Assembly (NCBI RefSeq): GCF_000003815.2
Contig: NC_049987.1
Location: forward strand, 18,279,164 to 18,343,163
From: Branchiostoma floridae
Taxonomy: Eukaryota; Chordata; Leptocardii; Amphioxiformes; Branchiostomatidae
Direction: 5' to 3'
DNA: 64,000 nt
Part shown: positions 46,751 to 57,371 of the stretch, piece after piece
Position numbering within the stretch: the stretch's first letter is position 1
Layout of the letters: every line of letters starts with the position of its first letter
Notes under the pieces: generated by a model
What the model was told of the DNA's origin: nothing
Databases searched by the model: none
What the model saw: only the letters and a program-made list of their open reading frames with translations
Program-made: the position numbers and the translations under genes

Positions 46751-47478
46751 TTAGGAGCAGGTAAACAAATTAGAAATACTACATTCTGCATATTGTAAAT
46801 TGTAGCTGATATATCTTTCATATAGACTAACCAATAGAATCTAAAGACTTTTTTTGAAGTTAATAATCTTGTCAATTTCTCAACAACAAAAAAGTCACAG
46901 TGCATACGTAACATAAGTACTAAATATTATAACCGTAACAAATTATATGACACATAATACTGACGGTCTAGTTTATATATGGGAGCTTACTTTAATCAAA
47001 ACAACGTTTATCTGCAGTGACATCTTCACGGCGATCATTATAAGGAAAACAAGAGTTCAATTTTAGAGACACAGCCACACTGTGCATTAATTGTGATGAT
47101 GATGTAAACGTTATAACTCACCTGTAAGGCTGGAACCGGGAGCGTTACGTTGACAGCCGTAATTGTACGCCGAGATTTTCTGGTTACCGCTGTGAATCTA
47201 CCTCGTGCCACCAAGCAACTATCAAAACTATGGCTCCTATCAGTATCAATTTGGTGTTATCATCACAGATGCTAGCTATAATCTTTTGAAATATAAACGA
47301 CCGTTGTACGCGTACTTGCTTTTACATCGCACATAGGCTATATCTAGCCTGGTATCCAGCCATATTGTAGCTCCCAAGTCTCACCTGCCATTTGCGGAGA
47401 GAACAGAAGAGACTCGGGACAGTGCTCGGGAGCTATAATACGGAGAGAACAGGAGCTATATACGGCTGGATACCGGGC

Positions 47479-47688
47479 TATCGCTACGAAAGGGCCGCCA
47501 TTTTGATCATGCTAATCAGCTGGTCTGCTCGACTCCCATCACGCATTGCGCGGCAGCCCCTTTTTAATCTACCACCGACAACTCTCGCTAATGACAGCGA
47601 TCTGGAACATTGGATCGTAATCTATACCCGACACTATCGCCTAATAATTTCCCATTTTTAACGACAAGAAACGCTAATGACAACAGTA
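47479..47688. repeat. ~210-bp duplicated element, copy 2 (inverted)
   Basis: The reverse-complement counterpart of 30320-30537. It contains the plus-strand 50-codon frame MLISWSARLPSRIARQPLFN... at 47509-47661 and overlaps the 3' end of the LRR receptor gene, supplying its present stop codon. Confidence 0.75.
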
Positions 47689-48488
47689 TCGGGTGCCGCA
47701 CTACACGTGACAGGCCACATGCGCACAGATTCCAGTCGTGTCATGTTGACAAACGCCTTTGCCAGTGAGGAGAGACTCAGCGCCAGCTCGTTTCCCGTCA
47801 GGTAAAGATTCTGTAGCTCCTGCAAGTGACCCAGCTTTTTGGCCATGGCTCTTCCACCAGCGTTTGTTATCGAGTTTTTGCCGATGTTTAAGGTCCTGAG
47901 TTCTTTCAGGTGAGGAAATTTATCTGATATCGCTTCCACTCCCTCATCTCCAATACTGTTACTTTGAATGATCAAACCTTTCAGTGCGTGTAGCAGGTGA
48001 AGCTGTTTGGCCATTAAAGCTGCTGCCTTTGCAGAAAGTCCACAGTGGGACAGATGAAGTGCATGTATTTCTCTCATGTATGGGAAAAGTTTGACCAGAG
48101 CCTCAACATCATTGTCAGAAAGAGCACGTGCCGACAACGATAGATATGACGTATATTTGACGTTTTGAAGAGGCTTTGTCATGTCTGGCAGCCCCTCCAA
48201 TGCGTCCAGCATAGCCGAGAAGAACTCTGCGTATGTGGAGAAGCCGTGTGACTCCATGTACTCACTTGAAGTTCCGTACTGTATGCAGAAGGCTACAGCA
48301 TCTGTCAATGTGTGCGGGAGCGCTTTTTCAAATCTCCAGTACCGACACACACAGGGCCAGAAGAGCCGGCTTTCCAGCAGGGACATCACAACATCATTGT
48401 AAGGATAGCGCTCTTCCAAACCCGTGGCGGCATCACTGTTCTGTTGGAAATACTCTCTGATGTAGACTGTCCACTCAGGCCACCAATC
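47658..48488 (-). CDS. LRR receptor-like gene, exon 5 (LRR ectodomain)
   Basis: After the acceptor tttcttcag/ATTGG it encodes (D)WWPEWTVYIREYFQQNS..., an alpha-helical domain, then repeats of the ribonuclease-inhibitor/NLR type: IHALHLSHCGLSAKAAALMA, LKGLIIQSNSIGDEGVEAIS, LRTLNIGKNSITNAGGRAMA, LQNLYLTGNELALSLSSL. The last residues, after about SAAPDT, and the TAA at 47658 are read from the inserted duplicated element, so the natural C-terminus may be lost or on another exon. Confidence 0.75.
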   Translation of the reverse strand, partial: DWWPEWTVYIREYFQQNSDAATGLEERYPYNDVVMSLLESRLFWPCVCRYWRFEKALPHTLTDAVAFCIQYGTSSEYMESHGFSTYAEFFSAMLDALEGLPDMTKPLQNVKYTSYLSLSARALSDNDVEALVKLFPYMREIHALHLSHCGLSAKAAALMAKQLHLLHALKGLIIQSNSIGDEGVEAISDKFPHLKELRTLNIGKNSITNAGGRAMAKKLGHLQELQNLYLTGNELALSLSSLAKAFVNMTRLESVRMWPVTCSAAPDTVVISVSCR

Positions 48489-51400
48489 TGAAGAAAGGGT
48501 GATAAACAATAAGTTATTTTTAGTTTCTTTTTTCAGAGTTAAAATTAGCTATCAACTACCATAATTCCCACCGCTAGGTGTCACAGTATCAAACGTGACT
48601 AAGTTAGTATCCCCCTCAGTAGAACAAGTCAGCTTGAAAAACGAGGTTAATAAGACAAACGAACACAAATATTCATATTAGACTCATTTCCCATTCAGTT
48701 TTTCTCCTAAATTATGCTAATATTCAAAATATAAGATCAAATAATGAATATCATAAGTAGTGTTATGCACAGATACGATGTGGCAATTTAGAGTAACGTA
48801 GGGATGCAAAATAAAACCATAGTAATGCAAATTATTTGACAAACATGCAACATTTCTTTTTAAAAAAATGGTCGATTTGCTATTTACCATGCTTTCATAG
48901 GTTGCTAATTATGAACTACAGTCTTTTGTTTGCCTAATTGAACTCGTTTTTGATCTATCATGGCCACCGCGTGAGGACGGTGTATTACCTGTTGTCTGGG
49001 AGGTAGCTGATGACGTCACAGACGATGTTGTGGAGGTGGTTGGACATGTTGTCTGGTCCAGCTGGTATAAAAAAAGATCACACAAGACAACTATTTTCAT
49101 TAGTGTATAACAATGCCACAACAATTCAAATGACCCTCCTTACTCCTACTTTCTTAGTAGACTATTCTTTATTTGTTTGTTTATTTGTTTCGCACTTTAA
49201 AAACAACAATAATAAATACATGATAATGAATTATAAAGCATGAACAGTACAGTGAATGTAAACGTCAATCTCTATTCAACTATATAGATATACAATACTT
49301 ATAAGAAACGGGCATGAACATGCAATAAAAAGTATTATTATAATTAGTAGTAGTGGTAATGATACCACTTTTTTAATTGTATTTGATTATATACTTTTGG
49401 CCATTTAAAACATTTATGTGTGACCTACACAAGATTCGTAAACACCATCCTGCTTTTTGAGGTTTCAGCGAACCTAGCGTATCAAAAGTACCTTTAGATT
49501 AATACTACTAGAAGACGGATACTCCAAACAACAAAGCTGCATCTGCTGGAGCCGCCTCACACGTTGCATACAGTTGCCCCTGTGAGACTTAGTGCTCCAG
49601 TAGACGAGAGGGTGGAGAAGGAATTGCACATCCCTCTTTCACCATAAAAAGTCATGTGCAGGTCAGGCAAACAGGCAAACAGCCTGTCTGCCCCCTCATC
49701 TGTCCAATCGACAGGAGAAACTAGTGTGTTCTATGGCTTGCAATAAACCACCGGTTGATGAGAGAACTTACCGCCATGTTGTCGTTGTTGTGGAATCCCA
49801 GTCTGCTGTGTTGGCTGAAGATTACACCCACCACTGTTGCAGCAGTCACGGCAATGACGACACCAACACAGACAGCCAACACGCGCCCTGGAAGGGACCG
49901 GCAGAACTCACGGCAGTTCTGACTGCACCTCGGGTCGTCATCTTCAGCACCTACTGTTGATAAACAAACGAGATGCTAAGCATAAAAGTTCACCTGTGTT
50001 GGTAAATGACTGTATGGATAAAGTAGACTCTTACTGACCAACAATAGATTGATTGGGACTTAGCCTAAATTTTTGGCCAACTCCGCAGCCTTGCTCACGT
50101 AATGGACCCGTCTGACTGTGACTGTAGCTTCCGGTAAGTGACGTCGTAGGCACATGACTGCAGCAGAGGGTCGTAAATGCCGTGTACATCCGCGCCCACC
50201 GTCCATCGCTAAACAGAGACGGAGGGCGACACAGGCTATCTGGCATTTATGACCTTCTGCTGCAGTCACGTGTCTCCGACGTCACATTCCGAAAGCTACA
50301 GTAGACGGGTCCATTCCGTGAACAAGGCTGACGGAGTCGGCCGAAAATTTGGGGTAAGTCACAATCAATTTTAGTGTTGGTTAGTACGAGATGCTGCATA
50401 TGAGAAGAAAATTATATACAAATGTATTTGATACTCGTTTCCATCTATTTCCGCTTTCTACACCAATGGAAATTTAGAAACGTTATATATGATGATGATT
50501 TTAGAATTCTCTTACAAATTATAATAATATCTTTATAATCCTTTTGCTTGTAAAATTGCTTAACCTATCAATAGTCATATTACAGCTAGTATTTAAGCTA
50601 GCAGAGACTGGATCAAAATGTACGTCATTTCGGTTTTTGATTCCTGGCTACACTGGGCAAGATGTGTCCGTGTGAAATACACTTTCTTACTGCGGTTTGG
50701 GAGATGTACACAGACCAAAAGACATGGTACCGATTTCTAAAACAAGGTCAAAGACAAACAGCACATATCTCCCCTCGCTAAAATCTATTTTAGCATCCCG
50801 CTGTAAGCAAAATAAATCTTTATTCTTCGGTACAAAGAAAGAGTGAAAAGGAAAAAGGAAACATACGCGTGGTCTCTGATAGTACACTACTCACCCCTTT
50901 TGTCACCCCTGGCTCGGTGTCTCATGCAAACCGCATCTTGTGCTGCCACAAACTCAGCATCCAAATCCGCATACACGTTATCTGATGTTGGCTGGCCAAG
51001 TTGGTTGTCGTCCATTTTGTAGAAAGGCTGTTGTTCGTTTTTCCCATCAGCTGATGCGACGTCCATCTCGTAAAATGGCTCATCTTGTTTGTCTTTGCCT
51101 TTGGCCGCGGTGACGTCCATCTTGTAAAATGGCTGTTCTTGTTCGTCTTTGCCTTTGGCAGCGGTGACGTCCATCTTGTAGAATGGCTGTTCTTGCTCTT
51201 CATCCGCAGGGGAGATGTCCATCTCATAGAATGGCTCAGCTGAGGCATTTTGAATCGCATCTTGTATTGCCAGAAATTCTTGGTCTAAATCAGCATAGAC
51301 GTGCATAGATAAGTTGGAATGTTCTTCATCGTTCTCGTAATGCCTAGCAGTGTGTTCTTCATCGTTCTCGTAATGCCTGGCAGTGTGTTCTTCATCGTTC

Positions 51401-54400
51401 TCGTAATGCCTGGCAGTGTGTTCTTCATCGTTCTCGTAATGCCTGACAGTGTGTTCTTCATCGTTCTCGTTATGTCCGTGATTTTTATCGTACTGGAAAT
51501 ATTTGTGTTCTTTATCGTTCTCGTAGTGTCCGTGATTTTTATCGTACTGGAAATATTTGTGTTCTTCATCGTTCTCGTAATGTCCGTGATTTTTATCGTA
51601 CTGGAAATATTTGTGTTCTTCATCGTTCTCGTAATGTCCGTGATTTTTATCGTACTGGAAATATTTGTATTCTTCATCGTTCTCGCAATGTCTATCGTTG
51701 TCGTAATGCCTGGCAATGTGTTCTTCATCGTTCTTATAATGTCTATCGTTCTTGTCATGCCTGGCAGTGTGTACTTCATCGTTCTTGTAATGTCTATCGT
51801 TGTCGTAATGTCTGGCAGTGTGTTCTTCATCGTTCTCGTAATGTCCGATTTTTCGATCACTCTCTTCGTTTTCAGCGTTCTGGAATTTTAACTCCTCGCC
51901 ATATTCTCTAACAGGCTTCAAAATTGCTTCTGGGTTTTCTCTTGCACGCAGTGCCTGTCTCTGCCAGTCGAGGATCCGCTTGGTAGACCAGAACCTCTGT
52001 CCCACCCGCCTGACGTAGAGCGGGTCCCGCGGGCGGCAGGGCACATCGGCCGGCTGAGGTTGTGACTCCTTCGGTCGAACCACAGCAGGTGGAGACACTG
52101 AACAGAAATAAAGAAGAAGAGAAGAATTGGAGACATGTACACAAAAATGATCTAATTCGCACTCCCCAATTTAGAATACAGTACCAAAATCATAGCTTTG
52201 AGTTTATGTGTGGGAAAATATAAATGGGTATTGAATGAAGTTCTTTGTAACATGACCAGACTGGTTATTCTGCTTCCAACCACTAGGTGGCTCTGCTGGA
52301 ACAACAATGGGGAAAATGCGGTCCCAAATATGACTGATAAGGTGGCATGACACAATATTTCGCCTAAGGGGATTTAAGTGCTTAAGGACCCCAAAGTTAA
52401 AAGGTTCAACGCCTCAAAATCTTAAGCAGGGTGCACAAGCAATTGACAAGAATTTAATATGATGAAGTGAAAGGTAGAATCTACAAAATATCTGAAAATG
52501 AGGTAAAGTTTGTATGCTCGTTCTGCTGTAAAAGAAACTTTGATTTGACCCCCAGTGGAGGTCACTATACCGCAGCCGACACAGCACGAAAGTAGTCGGG
52601 AACAGGATTCATTCGCGAAATTCTACCCAACGGAACAAACATCATAATTCATTTGAATGGCTCTATCGTGCCCGAACTCGTTTTGACCTCGGGGGTCGCC
52701 CATAAAAACTGTGTTATGCGACCATAACAAGCAGTTTGGGGGGGGGGGGTCAACTAATTCACATTTTAGAGACTGCTTTCCTCACACTGCAATGGGAAAT
52801 AGATTCAGACACTATGCCAAGGAAGGTAACAAGGGCTACTAAAATATTGACAATTAAATCATGTGAAAAATGTAGGGATACACGTGAAATATCAACAGAT
52901 ACTTATCATGCAAATAAGAGACTAATTGACATAATCAATTAAGAAAGGGCCTTAATTTCAACGTGGGAAATGGTGAGGTTCCCCACTTATACTTGTGATA
53001 TACATTTGCATAATTTATGGTAGGATTTAACCCTCAAACACCCGAGTGGGTTTCATTTGGACCCCAGGCGTAAATTTTGAAGTACCATTTGAACATTTTT
53101 AATCTGAAGAAAAATTCCTTCTGTGACTTTGTCAGCCACTATCTTCTATACCTTCACCTAAGTTTTTATGAAAATTGGTACAATACTGCGGAAGCTATAA
53201 AGAAAGTTCGTGATCAGTCCGTCTGAGGTCCAAACGGACCCCAGCAAAAAAGTGCAGCTTTTGAAACAAACTTTTGAGTCTAACTCTCTGACTAATTATC
53301 GTATCACCACCAAACTTACAGAGGATATTAAACATGTCAAATTAAATTATCATTAAAACTTCTGTGTCATCACCATATAATATAACGATATTATGACGTC
53401 ATTTAGCTAATAAGGGCGGCCATCTTGGATTTTGACTAATGACGCCATGAAATTAGCATAGATTATAAATTTTGAATCATGAAAATAACATTGAATTTCA
53501 TAGAATTTTATTGTTGTAAGAAAACAAGCATTGGTTACCAAGAAAACCTTGTTTAAATCAAAATTGGCAAATTTTGGCAAAAATATGCCTGTCATAATTC
53601 AGTTACCATGGCAACCAAAAAAATAATTATTTTATTGACAAATGAATTTTGCTAACAATATTTTGTGATATATTACCGTGTTTCGTAGCTTTAGCACTAG
53701 TCGTTCATGAGTTATGCGACATAAAGGTTGCTGAGGACCTCAAAATTCCCCTCTCTGGTCAGAATAGGTTTAGTGCAAAAGATGGTCCTGCTGATCTTTT
53801 GCATAAATTATGATAATGAGGTAAAATTAGCAACACCTTAACATGTCAAAATATTCCTCTTACATTGACGAAGTAATGTATGTACAATGATCCCCGATAG
53901 GAATTGGAAATGAGATTCTATTAACAAAACATTTTGGGGTCCGTTTCGTCCCCACTCGGTCATTTTAGTCGCAAAAAAAGGTCGGGTGCTTGAGGGTTAA
54001 ACATGAAATTTTGCCAAACGAGAAGACGCCGCCAGTACAATATATGTATTTTTGGTTCAGAAAACCTTTATGAATAAAACAAATTATGCGAATAACAGAC
54101 GTATAAGTTGCATAATCAATTAAACAAGATAAAGCTATGAATCTCTGAATGGGGTATGAGGTCTCCGTACTCTCGTTTTAGTTGTGCTGCAAAAAACATT
54201 ATTGCCCAAATCTGAATATTGTTTACACGTTTACTAAAAATTGATAGTTACATTGACATGTTTGGAGAATTGGTTTAACTACACAAAAATTAAAATGGGT
54301 CACATCAAAAAAGCTTTTTAAGTTCTTGTATTCGGGTAAATAATGTTCATCATCATAGGCACAAAGTTATTCGCATATTACATACATATTTAACGAATAA

Positions 54401-56454
54401 TTTCCGAATATGTGGTACATGACATTATGTTAGTCAATTCGTTACGTCGGGATTTTCCGGCAAATTCGTCGAGATGCTACGTCGTTGCGAATCGGGAATA
54501 CTCGTTTGTGTTCGGAAAACGAACAAAATGGCCGACAGCAGCACTGGCGACGTCGGTGATAAATATGCGGAATTGCAGCATGTTTGTGAGATGCAATGAC
54601 GTCACATTATTAGTCTAGTATCAGTATGCCTATGCAATGAGACAGATCTATAGTGTTAACCGATGCGGAAATTAAGGTAACGCGGAGACACTGTGAACTG
54701 AAATTCGAAATTTGTGCAAACTTAACTTGAGCTATCAGAAAAGTGAAGGAACACTGTCTCAAGTAGTAACTGCTGCCATTAACCAAAAATTAAAGAGAAA
54801 TTTTGAAACATTAGTGAAAAGGCGTGCATTTTTCTCTTGTTGTTTTGTTGTACATGACATCGAAGTCAAACCCATAAGTTTAAATGGTACCTATTACATG
54901 TACCTGTATTCATACGCATATTCTTACAAATCCGCATAATCTATCCTGTATTCTGTACTTTAATTGGGTTCTGAGGAGTAATGTCCACCGGCTGTTGAAT
55001 AAACAACTACGAGGGGCATTCAATAAGTAATGTCCCTGACCCATTTCCCATAGCAGGAGATTAATGAAACTTGGCACAGTTATTAGTCTTTCTCTTCATA
55101 GGAACCACCCAGAGTTATGCATTTCTCCCATCATTTGATGTAGCTCTGGACACCGTTCTTGTAGGACATCCCAGGTTGGTCCTCCGACAGATGCCTCATC
55201 AATGGCAGAAGAGGGACGACCAGGTCTGGGAGCTGTTTCCACAGACTTCCGGCCTTGTTTGAATTCAGGATGCCAGCGTTTTACAAGGTCATATGATGGG
55301 GAATCATCACCATAAGTTTTTTTCATTTCATCTAAAGTCCCTTTTGGTGTGCGTCCTTTCAAATACAAAAACCGGATCACTGCGCGACACTAAACTTGCT
55401 CCATTTCACACCTGGTCCATTTCGCACCTGACTCAGTTCAAACACCAGTAAATCAGTAACCATAATTAGTTCAGAGCTGTATTTTGCAACATAACCCATA
55501 GAGATATGACTCATTACACATGCAACATTTCATCTAGATCAGACAACTGGCAGTGGGTCATGGGCATTACTTATTGAATGCCCCTCGTATAATGGCGACA
55601 GGTTGTATATTACAAAAATAGTGGCAACAAATCCCCGTGTATTGGAAACGATAAATGGTTTGAGCAAAAATTTATTATACATTTTACAATATAAGGCCAC
55701 ACCAATTTTATTTGTTGCTTCTCTGATTCGCCTGTCAATTTGTTTTTCATTTTCAAATGAAGTCCTGAGAATGAAAAATGATACAGGTTTTGCTATCATA
55801 AACCTGTAAATATTGCCATTCACTGGTTTGGAGCCACACACACACAATTTCAGTCTAAAAACACTGCCTTTTATTCAGAACATTAGTAACAAATCAAAGG
55901 AATGGTTCATTGTATAAAATGTGCGATTAAAACACCTCAGCTTGTTGTTTTTTGTGTTATTTAGCAGTATATCTTCACCCCAGACATTTTGAATCTTTTT
56001 CGACCTGTTGGTCCAATTTTTTCGGAAAAAAGTCCGAGAAGCAAGAAATAAACTTGGTATGCCTCTAATGTTGATACAATAATGTCACCGTACCTGCTGT
56101 CTTCTTCCTATTGTCATGAAGTCTGTCCAACTCGTTGTCTCCACAGGACGGACCCGCCTGTACCTGCACCCGCCTTGTACTCCTCACTTTCTCCTTCTGT
56201 AGGACTGGCGGTTTCTTCTCCACTTTTACCGCTGGATTTCTGGTGGTTTCTCCGTCTCTAGGTTTAAACTTCACTTTTCGAACCTCCATATTGATATTTT
56301 CGGCCATGTACATGTGTTGTCTCTGCTGTGGAAGGTTTCTATGTATCGCCGCTTCCCCTAAATACTTCCTCTCTTCACTAACGCTCTGTAACGCCCAGAT
56401 CTGACGGAAATTACTACGTCGCAAGGCTAGATGATATTTTGGTGCGGTTACCAT
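47658..56454 (-). CDS. type II membrane LRR receptor-like gene, five exons (gene span)
   Basis: Exons in transcript order are 56454-56094, 52097-50895, 49953-49772 (or from 49950), 49061-48989 and 48488-47658. All four junctions have GT-AG sites and matching phases (1, 1, 0, 1), giving about 880 residues. There is no N-terminal signal. The order is: a basic N-terminus with a YMAENIN motif; VPCRPRDPLYVRRVGQRFW; about 190 residues of His/Asp/Glu/Lys tandem repeats; a tyrosine-rich part (two VYADLD motifs and five FYEMD/FYKMD motifs); a membrane helix (LAVCVGVVIAVTAATVVGVI); a Ser/Thr-rich stalk; a helical domain; and four to five leucine-rich repeats. A cytoplasmic N-tail and extracellular LRRs are inferred. 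The architecture suggests a signalling receptor, but no family with this whole order is known to me. Confidence 0.75.
48989..49061 (-). CDS. LRR receptor-like gene, exon 4 (Ser/Thr stalk)
   Basis: 73 bases encode LDQTTCPTTSTTSSVTSSAT SQTT, a mucin-like stalk, between ttataccag and ACAACAG/GTAATA. Entry is phase 0, exit phase 1, matching both neighbours. Confidence 0.7.
49590..49700 (+). repeat. dispersed repeat, copy 2 (of 37.3 and 49.6 kb)
   Basis: 'ctccagtagacgagagggtg' and the following sequence to 'cctgtctgcc' match 37270-37375 with scattered changes. Confidence 0.6.
49772..49953 (-). CDS. LRR receptor-like gene, exon 3 (membrane helix)
   Basis: It encodes GAEDDDPRCSQNCREFCRSL, PGR, then the hydrophobic VLAVCVGVVIAVTAATVVGV and IFSQHSRLGFHNNDNMA, ending GCG/GTAAGT. 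The acceptor is a tandem site (cag/tag, three bases apart; 49953 or 49950). Both keep the frame, giving V-G-A or G-A at the junction. Positive residues lie on the N side of the helix, consistent with N-in orientation. Confidence 0.75.
50037..50382. repeat. large foldback MITE in receptor intron
   Basis: Arms of about 140 bp: accaacaatagattgattgg ... against the reverse complement ending tttagtgttggt. Both share ggacccgtct, gtagctt(c/t)cgg and 'gactgcagcag', with a short central spacer. Confidence 0.8.
50895..52097 (-). CDS. LRR receptor-like gene, exon 2 (charged repeats and tyrosine motifs)
   Basis: The acceptor is tttctgttcag/TGTCTCC and the donor AAAAGGG/GTGAGT. After VPCRPRDPLYVRRVGQRFWS and a helical segment, the region at about 51300-51860 encodes tandem repeats: HYENDEEHTAR (11 residues, 33 bp) and HYENDEEHKYFQYDKNHG (18 residues, 54 bp). 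Then come VYADLDQEFLAIQDAIQ, FYEMD, FYKMD, FYKMD, FYEMD, FYKMD and VYADLDAEFVAAQDAV. The YADL motifs fit YxxL phosphotyrosine sites but lack the ITIM -2 hydrophobic residue. Confidence 0.75.
52737..52749. other. homopolymer G run
   Basis: An uninterrupted run of G in the first receptor intron. Similar runs at about 44688-44701 and 62970-62979. Possible sequencing-length uncertainty. Confidence 0.8.
53031..53996. mobile_element. piggyBac-like MITE (966 bp, TTAA target)
   Basis: TTAA at 53027-53030 and 53997-54000 flanks ends CCCTCAAACACCCGA and TCGGGTGCTTGAGGG (14 of 15 matching). Subterminal words cgagtggg and 'ggaccccag' / 'ggggtccgttt' recur in inverted orientation, and 'caaacggaccccag' is present inside at about 53233. 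TTAA plus CCC ends is the piggyBac signature. No transposase frame; non-autonomous. Confidence 0.85.
55010..55587 (-). mobile_element. internally deleted mariner, copy 1 (578 bp)
   Basis: TA at 55008-55009 and 55588-55589 flanks ends cgaggggcattcaataagta and tacttattgaatgcccctcg (about 33-bp TIRs with few mismatches). On the minus strand it keeps only the transposase N-terminal helix-turn-helix part (RFLYLKGRTP...YGDDSPSYDLVKRW...GRKSVETAPRPGRPSSAIDE), fused to a shifted C-terminal tail (GMSYKNGVQSY, then WEKCITLGGSYEEKD after a TGA). The DDD catalytic core is deleted. Confidence 0.85.
55096..55380 (-). pseudogene. mariner transposase remnant, copy 1 (HTH only)
   Basis: A 94-codon minus-strand frame with the mariner-type N-terminal DNA-binding domain (HTH_48-like), ending in an out-of-frame reading of the transposase C-terminus. 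It could at most make a DNA-binding fragment without catalytic residues. Confidence 0.7.
56094..56454 (-). CDS. LRR receptor-like gene, exon 1
   Basis: ATG at 56454 (MVTAPKYHLALRRSNFRQIW...) opens 120 codons to a donor AGCAG/GTACGG, phase 1. The sequence is basic and lacks a signal peptide. It contains HMYMAENINMEVRKVKFKPR and two conserved-looking lysine stretches (VEKKPPVLQKEKVRSTRR). The splice product reads ..KTA-V-SPPAVV.. Confidence 0.7.
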
Positions 56455-56865
56455 GGAAAGGAAATTCCCAAATTACGTCAAATCGGCATGAATCGTACGT
56501 GATTGGATGGATTCGGTCCTTGAGACTCTAATAGGTCTGCTTGTTGAATTTTTGTGGGAGGGAACTGGACATTTTGTTTCCTAAATACTAGCTTATGAAT
56601 TGTTCTTGACTCTTGTTCTAAGTGTTTCGAAAAACAAAACAAAACTTTGTGTGACCGTTCGGTCGTGTTTACCAAATTTTCATTGCACATAAAGAAAGTC
56701 AAACGTTAACAGTTCAAAATACTGCATATATTTCCGCTCCGATGTTTTTTTAACGAAGTCTTTCCGGCTTCTTTCTTTTCTGACGTCCGCCATATTGAAT
56801 TTCTCAAGATCAGCAACGAAAACAACTACTTTTATTGTAAAATCTTTCGTGGACATTAATTAATT

Positions 56866-57371
56866 GTTAGTCTTTCTCTTCATAGGAAGCACCCAGAGTT
56901 ATGCATTTCTCCCATCATTTGATACAGCTCTGGACACCGTTTTTGTAGGACACCCCAGGTTAGTCCTCCAACAGATGCCTCATCAATGGCAGAAGAGGGA
57001 CGACCGAGTCTGGGAGCTGTTTCCACAGACTTCCGACCATGTTTGAATTCAGGATGCCAGCGTTTTACAAGGTCATATGATGGGGCATCATCACCATAAG
57101 TTTCATTTATTTCATCAAAAGTCTTCTTTGGTGTGCGTCCTTTCAAATACAAAAACCGGATCACTGCGCGACACTCAACTGGCTCCATTTCACACCTGGT
57201 CCATTTCACACCTGACTCAGTTCAAACACCAGTAAATCAGAAACCACAATTAGTTCAGAACTGCTTTTTGCAACATAACCCAAGAAGATATGAATCATTA
57301 CACATACAACATTTCATCTAGATGAAACAACTGGAAGTGGGTCAGGGGCATTTCTTATTGCACGCCCCTCG
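56866..57371 (-). mobile_element. internally deleted mariner, copy 2, one end lost
   Basis: It matches copy 1 from 'ttagtctttctcttcatagg' onward, including the same internal junction and same TGA. It ends at the right TIR (gcacgcccctcg, then TA). The left TIR is absent. Confidence 0.8.
56880..57209 (-). pseudogene. mariner transposase remnant, copy 2 (HTH only)
   Basis: A 109-codon frame beginning MKWTRCEMEPVECRAVIRFL, longer at the N-terminus than copy 1 and otherwise the same truncated domain structure (YGDDAPSYDLVKRW, GRKSVETAPRLGRP). Confidence 0.7.

Larger units (their letters stand above)
36700..47470. other. gene-poor, repeat-rich interval
   Basis: No exon with convincing splice sites and coding character was found in this 10.8-kb stretch. 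It contains the repeats listed separately and AT-rich unique sequence (e.g. 39.6-41 kb). A direct repeat of about 56 bp (41084-41140 and 41855-41911, sharing 'ctgagttacag') is also present. Confidence 0.5.
52098..56093. other. 4-kb first intron of the LRR receptor-like gene
   Basis: It holds the piggyBac-like MITE and deleted mariner copy 1; the rest is AT-rich with no exon recognised. Confidence 0.5.

Noticed and set aside
51319-51891. 190-codon plus-strand frame rich in FFIVLVM repeats
   Set aside because: It is the antisense of the HYENDEEH repeat exon, which has splice sites and phase support; the hydrophobic repeat is a codon-complement artefact.
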